DNA of 64,000 nucleotides from Azospirillum canadense (GTDB lineage: Bacteria; Pseudomonadota; Alphaproteobacteria; Azospirillales; Azospirillaceae), in assembly GCF_025961225.1 (NCBI RefSeq), contig NZ_JAOQNG010000004.1:217001-281000 (forward strand). The letters are read 5' to 3'. The notes beneath the pieces were generated by a model. That model worked only from the letters and a program-made list of their open reading frames with translations, made no database searches and was not told the origin of the DNA. Positions 59,636 to 64,000 of the stretch are shown here, piece by piece; position 1 is the first letter of the stretch; each line of letters begins with the position of its first letter. The translations under genes and the position numbers were made by a program.

Positions 59636-60391
59636 TCAAGCGCCGGGCTCGAACACCATCTGCACCCGTTCCGACGCCCAGCGCGCGACGCTGTATTCCA
59701 CCGGCCGGCCGGTGGAGTCCACGTTGATGCCCTCGGTCAGCAGGATCGGCTTGGTCGGGGACTGCTGCAACAGCCGGGCGTCGGCAGCGCGGGCGGTGCG
59801 GGCGGTGACGCGCGTGACCTTGCGCGTGTAATCGCCGGCGCCCAGCCGCTCCATCGCCGCGGTGATCGACCCGTTGGCTTCGATTAGAACGTCGGACAGG
59901 CCGGGAAAGCGCGCCTTTGGAAAATAGTGGGAGGAGACACTGATCGGCCGGCCGTCGGCCTCCCCGACGCGCTCCACCACCACGACCGTGGTGCCTTTTC
60001 GGATCTCCAGCGCCTTGGCGACCGCCTCCTCCGCCGCCTCCTCGCGGATGCCCAGCAGCGTCCCGGACGGCTCCCGCCGGTGGCCCAGCATGTTCTCGGA
60101 AAAGCGCGTCCGCTTCTTCACGCGGTAGTCGATGACGCTTTCCTGCACGAAGGTGCCGCGCCCCTGCTCGATGCGGACCAGCCCCTGCTCCGCCAGGGCG
60201 GCGACCGCGCGCCGGATGGTGTGGCGGTTGACCCCGAACTCCTCCGCCATCCGCATCTCGGTCGGCAGGCGCTCGCCGGGCTGGCGGTTGCCGGTGACGA
60301 TGTCGCGCTCCAGCCGCTCGGCGATTTGGCGCCACAGCGACGTTCCGGTGCCGCGGGAGAGATCGCCTCGGGAGGGATTCGGGCCTGTCAT
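59636..60391 (-). CDS. phnF: GntR/HutC-family repressor PhnF
   Basis: The 251-residue protein has a GntR winged helix (LWRQIAERLERDIVTGNRQP, then LPTEMRMAEEFGVNRHTIRR) and a UTRA effector domain (GRPISVSSHYFPKARFPGL). The position, divergent to phnG, identifies PhnF. It likely represses the divergent operon through a site at 60463-60472. The start at MTGPNPSRGD has GGGTGAAG upstream. phnM follows after 121 bases that hold no other gene. Confidence 0.9.
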   Translation of the reverse strand: MTGPNPSRGDLSRGTGTSLWRQIAERLERDIVTGNRQPGERLPTEMRMAEEFGVNRHTIRRAVAALAEQGLVRIEQGRGTFVQESVIDYRVKKRTRFSENMLGHRREPSGTLLGIREEAAEEAVAKALEIRKGTTVVVVERVGEADGRPISVSSHYFPKARFPGLSDVLIEANGSITAAMERLGAGDYTRKVTRVTARTARAADARLLQQSPTKPILLTEGINVDSTGRPVEYSVARWASERVQMVFEPGA

Positions 60392-60462
60392 GGAAACTTC
60401 ACCCTTTCCGCCTTGCCCCGACCACCGTTCACGCTCATACCTATGACCGCAGACGGTATAGA

Positions 60463-60472
60463 TGTCTAGACA
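60463..60472. promoter_or_regulatory. HutC-type operator in the phnF-phnG promoter
   Basis: TGTCTAGACA is a perfect palindrome that fits the GntR/HutC consensus GT-N-TA-N-AC. It is 17 bases before phnG and near a TATAGAT element. PhnF is the likely ligand-controlled repressor. Confidence 0.7.
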
Positions 60473-60488
60473 AATTTGAGATTGGTCC

Positions 60489-60980
60489 ATGTCTGAGAAT
60501 CCCGCTCCCGACACACCGACCGGGGAAGCCCCGACCGAAGACCGGCGCCGTTGGATGGGGGTGCTTGCCAAAGCGGCGCCCGAGGAGATCGCCGCGGTCT
60601 GGTCCGGCCTGTCCCCGGTTCCCGCCTACGACCTGCTGCGCCGGCCGGAAACTGGGTTGGTGATGGTCCGCGGCCGGATCGGCGGCGATGGCGCGCCCTT
60701 CAACCTGGGTGAGATGACGGTGACCCGCTGCTCCATCCGGCTGGCGGGCAGTCTGGCCGGGGATTTGGTCGGGCACGCCTGGGTGGCGGGGCGGCGGCAC
60801 GACCATGCGGAGCGCGCCGCCGTGCTGGATGCGCTGATGCAGGACCCCGCCCGCCGGCCTGCGGTGGAGCCGGCGATCGCGCGCATGGCGTCCCGCCAGG
60901 CCGCCCACCGCGCGGAGGACGCCCGCAAGGCCGCCGCGACGCGGGTGGACTTCTTCACCATGGTCCGCGGGGAGAACTGA
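60489..60980 (+). CDS. phnG: C-P lyase core subunit PhnG
   Basis: The 163-residue product has the PhnG signatures RRRWMGVLAKAAPEEIAAVW, RPETGLVMVRGRIGGDGAPF, FNLGEMTVTRCSIRL and GHAWVAGRRHDHAERAAV. PhnG joins PhnH, PhnI and PhnJ in the core complex. It is the first gene of the rightward operon, three bases before phnH. Confidence 0.93.
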   Translation: MSENPAPDTPTGEAPTEDRRRWMGVLAKAAPEEIAAVWSGLSPVPAYDLLRRPETGLVMVRGRIGGDGAPFNLGEMTVTRCSIRLAGSLAGDLVGHAWVAGRRHDHAERAAVLDALMQDPARRPAVEPAIARMASRQAAHRAEDARKAAATRVDFFTMVRGEN

Positions 60981-60983
60981 CCC

Positions 60984-61580
60984 ATGACGACCGCCGACAC
61001 CCTGCTGCCGGGCCTTCCCGACCCGGTGATCGACAGCCAGCGGGTCTTCCGTGTGGTGCTGGACGCCATGGCGCGCCCGGGCACGCTGGTGGACCTTCCC
61101 CTGTCGCTTAAGGTCCCGGCGCCGCTCGACCCCGCCACGGCGGCGGTCGCGCTGGCGCTGGCCGACGTCGACACCCGCCTGTGGCTGGATGGGGCGGTCG
61201 GTGCCGACGCGGTGCGGGCGTATCTGCGCTTCCACTGCGGCTGCCCCTTGACGGAGGGGCCCGCCGCGGCGGACTTCGCCATTGTCGTCGACCCGCAGGC
61301 GATGCCGCCGCTCGCCGCCTTCAACGCGGGCAGCGACGAGTTCCCAGACAGCTCCACCACCGTGATCGTGCAGGTCCCAACGTTGGACGGCGGGGAGCCG
61401 TGGACGTTCACGGGGCCGGGCATCCGCGACCGCGTGCGGCTGGCGGTCGCCGGCCTGCCGCCGGCCTTCCGCGGCTGGGTGGCGGAGAACCACGCGGGCT
61501 TCCCGCGCGGCGTCGACCTGATCTTCACCAGCGGCACCCGGTTGGCGGCCCTGCCGCGCAGCGCGCGTCTGGAGGGCTGA
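60984..61580 (+). CDS. phnH: C-P lyase core subunit PhnH
   Basis: The 198-residue protein carries the PhnH pattern (QRVFRVVLDAMARPGTLVDL, LALADVDTRLWLDG, then HCGCPLTEGPAAADFAIV and GFPRGVDLIFTSG). It is complete. The family is related to pyridoxal-5-phosphate folds but lacks their activity. A four-base gap separates it from phnI. Confidence 0.93.
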   Translation: MTTADTLLPGLPDPVIDSQRVFRVVLDAMARPGTLVDLPLSLKVPAPLDPATAAVALALADVDTRLWLDGAVGADAVRAYLRFHCGCPLTEGPAAADFAIVVDPQAMPPLAAFNAGSDEFPDSSTTVIVQVPTLDGGEPWTFTGPGIRDRVRLAVAGLPPAFRGWVAENHAGFPRGVDLIFTSGTRLAALPRSARLEG

Positions 61581-61584
61581 TCCC

Positions 61585-62667
61585 ATGTATGTGGCCGTGA
61601 AGGGCGGCGAGACCGCCATCGACAACGCCCACCGCCTGATGGCGGAAGAGCGGCGCGGCGACCCGGCGGTGCCGGAGTTGGGGCTGGACCAGATCATGGA
61701 ACAGCTTGGGCTCGCGGTGGACCGGGTGATGACCGAAGGGTCGATCCACGACCGGGAACTGGCCGCGCTGGCGATCAAGCAGGCACAGGGCGATCTGGTC
61801 GAGGCGATTTTCCTGCTGCGCGCCTACCGCACCACCCTGCCGCGCTTCGGCGGGTCGGAGCCGATCGACACAGCGGCCATGGCGATCCGCCGCCGCATCA
61901 GCGCCGCCTTCAAGGACCTGCCGGGCGGGCAGGTGCTGGGGCCGACCTACGACTACACCCACCGCCTGCTCGACTTCGCGCTGGCCGCGGGGGCTGAGCC
62001 GGAGGCGGCGGTCCGCGCCGGCCACCCGCTGGCGGAGCGCATGCCGCGCGTCGCCGACGTGCTGGGGCAGGAAGGGCTGATCGAGCGCAACCCGCCCGGC
62101 AATGACGAGCCGCCGGGCGACCTGACCCGCCAGCCCCTGTCCCTGCCGGCCGGCCGCGACCTGCGATTGCAGAATCTGGCGCGCGGCGACGAGGGGTTCC
62201 TGCTGGCGCTCGCCTACTCATCCCAGCGCGGCTACGGCAACACCCACCCCTTCGCGGGGGAAATCCGCTTAGGCGCGGTCGCGGTGGAGTTCGTGCCGGA
62301 GGAACTGGGCTTCCCCATCGAGATCGGCGAGATCACGGTGACCGAGTGCCAAATGGTCAACCAGTTCAAGGGCTCCAAGGAGGTCCCGGCGCAGTTCACC
62401 CGCGGCTATGGCCTGTCCTTCGGCCAAAGCGAGCGCAAGGCCATGGCGATGGCCCTGGTCGACCGCTCGCTGCGCGCCGGGGAATTGGGGGAGGAGGCCG
62501 CCAACCCGTCGCAGGATGAGGAGTTCGTGCTCGCCCATTCCGACAACGTCGAGGCGTCGGGCTTCGTCCAGCACCTGAAGCTGCCGCACTACGTCGACTT
62601 CCAGTCCGAACTGGAGTTGATCCGGCGCCTGCGCGCCGCAACCCCCGACCGGGAGACAGCCGAATGA
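61585..62667 (+). CDS. phnI: C-P lyase core subunit PhnI
   Basis: PhnI exchanges the adenine of ATP for the phosphonate. The 360-residue product begins MYVAVKGGETAIDNAHRLMA and contains PTYDYTHRLLDFALAAGAEP, LAYSSQRGYGNTHPFAGEIR and EFVLAHSDNVEASGFVQHLK. It is full length. Its last four bases overlap phnJ (ATGA). Confidence 0.95.
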   Translation: MYVAVKGGETAIDNAHRLMAEERRGDPAVPELGLDQIMEQLGLAVDRVMTEGSIHDRELAALAIKQAQGDLVEAIFLLRAYRTTLPRFGGSEPIDTAAMAIRRRISAAFKDLPGGQVLGPTYDYTHRLLDFALAAGAEPEAAVRAGHPLAERMPRVADVLGQEGLIERNPPGNDEPPGDLTRQPLSLPAGRDLRLQNLARGDEGFLLALAYSSQRGYGNTHPFAGEIRLGAVAVEFVPEELGFPIEIGEITVTECQMVNQFKGSKEVPAQFTRGYGLSFGQSERKAMAMALVDRSLRAGELGEEAANPSQDEEFVLAHSDNVEASGFVQHLKLPHYVDFQSELELIRRLRAATPDRETAE

Positions 62668-63515
62668 CCGGGGCCACGGGCTACAACTTCGCCTATCTCG
62701 ACGAACAGACCAAGCGGATGATCCGCCGCGCCATCCTGAAGGCGGTGGCGATCCCCGGCTATCAGGTGCCCTTCGGCAGCCGCGAGATGCCGCTGCCCTA
62801 CGGCTGGGGCACCGGCGGCATCCAGGTAACGGCGGCGGTGATCGGCCCCGACGACCGGCTGAAGGTGATCGACCAGGGCGCCGACGACACCACCAACGCC
62901 GTGTCGATCCGCCGCTTCTTCGCCCGCACCGCCGGCGTCGCCACCACCGAGCGCACCACCGAGGCGACGGTGATCCAGACCCGCCACCGCATCCCCGAGA
63001 CGCCGCTGGTCGAGGGCCAGATCCTCGTCTACCAAGTGCCGATCCCGGAGCCGCTGCGCTGGCTGGAGCCGCGCGAGACCGAGACGCGCAAGATGCACGC
63101 GCTGGCCGATTACGGCGCCATGCACGTCAAGCTGTACGAGGACATCGCCCGCTTCGGCCGCATCGCCACCACCTACGACTATCCGGTGCTGGTCAACGGC
63201 CGCTACCTGATGCGGCCCTCGCCGATCCCGAAGTTCGACAATCCGAAGATGCACATGAATCCGGCGCTCCAGCTGTTCGGCGCCGGGCGGGAGAAGCGCA
63301 TCTACGCCGTGCCGCCCTACACGGCGGTGAAGAGCCTGGACTTCGAGGACCACCCCTTCGAGGTGCAGCGCTGGGACCAAGCCTGCGCCATCTGCGGCTC
63401 CGCCGACAGCTTCCTCGACGAGGTGGTGACCGACGACCGCGGCGGGCGGATGTACGTCTGCTCCGACACCGACCACTGCACCTCCCAGCAAACCCGGAAG
63501 GAGGCCGCGGAATGA
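62664..63515 (+). CDS. phnJ: Radical SAM C-P lyase PhnJ
   Basis: PhnJ cleaves the C-P bond. The 283-residue protein keeps the four cysteines C241, C244, C266 and C272 (CAICG, then YVCSDTDHC), which hold the 4Fe-4S cluster and the thiyl radical site. The start GATGYNFAYLDEQTKRMIRR and GYQVPFGSREMPLPYGWG are typical. It overlaps phnK by four bases. Confidence 0.96.
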   Translation: MTGATGYNFAYLDEQTKRMIRRAILKAVAIPGYQVPFGSREMPLPYGWGTGGIQVTAAVIGPDDRLKVIDQGADDTTNAVSIRRFFARTAGVATTERTTEATVIQTRHRIPETPLVEGQILVYQVPIPEPLRWLEPRETETRKMHALADYGAMHVKLYEDIARFGRIATTYDYPVLVNGRYLMRPSPIPKFDNPKMHMNPALQLFGAGREKRIYAVPPYTAVKSLDFEDHPFEVQRWDQACAICGSADSFLDEVVTDDRGGRMYVCSDTDHCTSQQTRKEAAE

Positions 63516-64000
63516 CTCCGCTTCTGAAGGTGACCGGCCTCACCCGGATGTACGGCAACCGGGTCGGCTGCCGCGACGTGTCGTTCGAGTTGTGGCCCGG
63601 CGAGGTGATGGGCATCGTCGGCGAGTCCGGCTCCGGCAAGACGACCCTGCTGAGCTGCCTGTCGGCGCGGCTGGAGCCGACCGCGGGCACCGTCGAGTAT
63701 GACACGCGTGCGGAAGGCTTGCAGGACATCTACGCCATGGGCGAGCCGCGGCGGCGCCTGCTGATGCGCACGGACTGGGGCATCGTCCACCAGAACCCGC
63801 GCGATGGCTTGCGCATGGGCGTGTCGGCCGGGGCCAACGTGGGGGAACGGCTGATGGCCGTCGGCGCCCGCCATTACGGGGAGATCCGCGCCCAGGCCGA
63901 CGAATGGCTGCGCAAGGTGGAGATCGACGGCGACCGCATCGACGACCTGCCGCTGACCTTCTCCGGCGGCATGCTCCAGCGCCTGCAGATCGCCCGCAAC
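63512..64000 (+). CDS. phnK: PhnK ATP-binding protein of C-P lyase (3' end outside the window)
   Basis: The first 163 codons are present. They show Walker A (GIVGESGSGKTTLLSCLSAR) and the ABC signature region SGGMLQRLQIARN at the edge, with LTRMYGNRVGCRDVSFELWP before. PhnK binds the core complex. The ATG overlaps the phnJ stop. phnL and phnN-type genes are expected beyond the edge. Confidence 0.93.
   Translation, partial: MTPLLKVTGLTRMYGNRVGCRDVSFELWPGEVMGIVGESGSGKTTLLSCLSARLEPTAGTVEYDTRAEGLQDIYAMGEPRRRLLMRTDWGIVHQNPRDGLRMGVSAGANVGERLMAVGARHYGEIRAQADEWLRKVEIDGDRIDDLPLTFSGGMLQRLQIARN

Overview
The window looks like a secondary replicon (megaplasmid or chromid) of an Azospirillum-like alphaproteobacterium. 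The evidence is the very high GC with GC-rich third positions, alphaproteobacterial flagellar accessory genes (MotE, a DUF6468-type protein, a second FliL-like protein), a CtrA-like OmpR regulator, an FNR-controlled napEDABC operon, and a parAB partition pair whose ParA carries an N-terminal helix-turn-helix. The genus is an inference. No rRNA, tRNA, CRISPR array, transposase or replication initiator gene was seen.

Layout. 1-4.7 kb: end of a LysR regulator, a TRAP solute-binding protein, a family III CoA-transferase/isomerase resembling 2-methylfumaryl-CoA isomerase, and an acyl-CoA dehydrogenase resembling methylsuccinyl-CoA dehydrogenase; together they suggest C5 branched dicarboxylate metabolism. 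4.7-9.1 kb: a serine-less alpha/beta-hydrolase, a small lipoprotein, a coiled-coil protein, a CtrA/FtcR-like regulator without a phospho-acceptor aspartate, a VOC protein and an EVE protein. 9.1-39.1 kb: a flagellar locus in four transcription blocks: fliF-fliH-fliN-fliP-(FlhB C-domain)-fliG-(FliK-C-like) leftward; fliL-fliM-DUF6468-motE-fliK-flgD rightward; flgF-flgG-flgA-flgH-fliL2 leftward; TPR protein-motA-motB then flgE-flgK-flgL-flgI-flgJ-flgN rightward. The block is interrupted at 19.7-25.1 kb by a GH12-like glucanase gene and napEDABC. No flagellin, fliI, flhA, fliQ, fliR, flgB, flgC or fliE lies here, so the flagellum needs genes elsewhere. Phased TTTAAA-type repeats, one a perfect CtrA-type box, recur in front of the regulator and of the flagellar blocks.

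39-49 kb: a low-GC gap with a 42-residue membrane peptide, a DNase I/CdtB-type EEP protein, parAB, a LysR/YeiH pair with a 25-bp palindromic operator, an HPP-CBS membrane protein behind a SoxR-like box, and bioMNY biotin uptake genes. 49-55.5 kb: an SDR, a LysR regulator, a GMC oxidoreductase with a gluconate-dehydrogenase subunit-3-like partner and a membrane protein, and a divergent enolase-superfamily acid-sugar dehydratase.

55.6-57.6 kb: a divergent pair made of a helical protein with a hydrophobic core hairpin (like ClyA-type pore formers) and a LecB-like lectin, separated by an AT-rich gap. This is the best candidate for an undescribed system. 57.6-64 kb: C-P lyase genes, with phnF, a frame-shifted phnM and a DUF1045 gene leftward and phnG-H-I-J-K rightward; phnK runs off the window.
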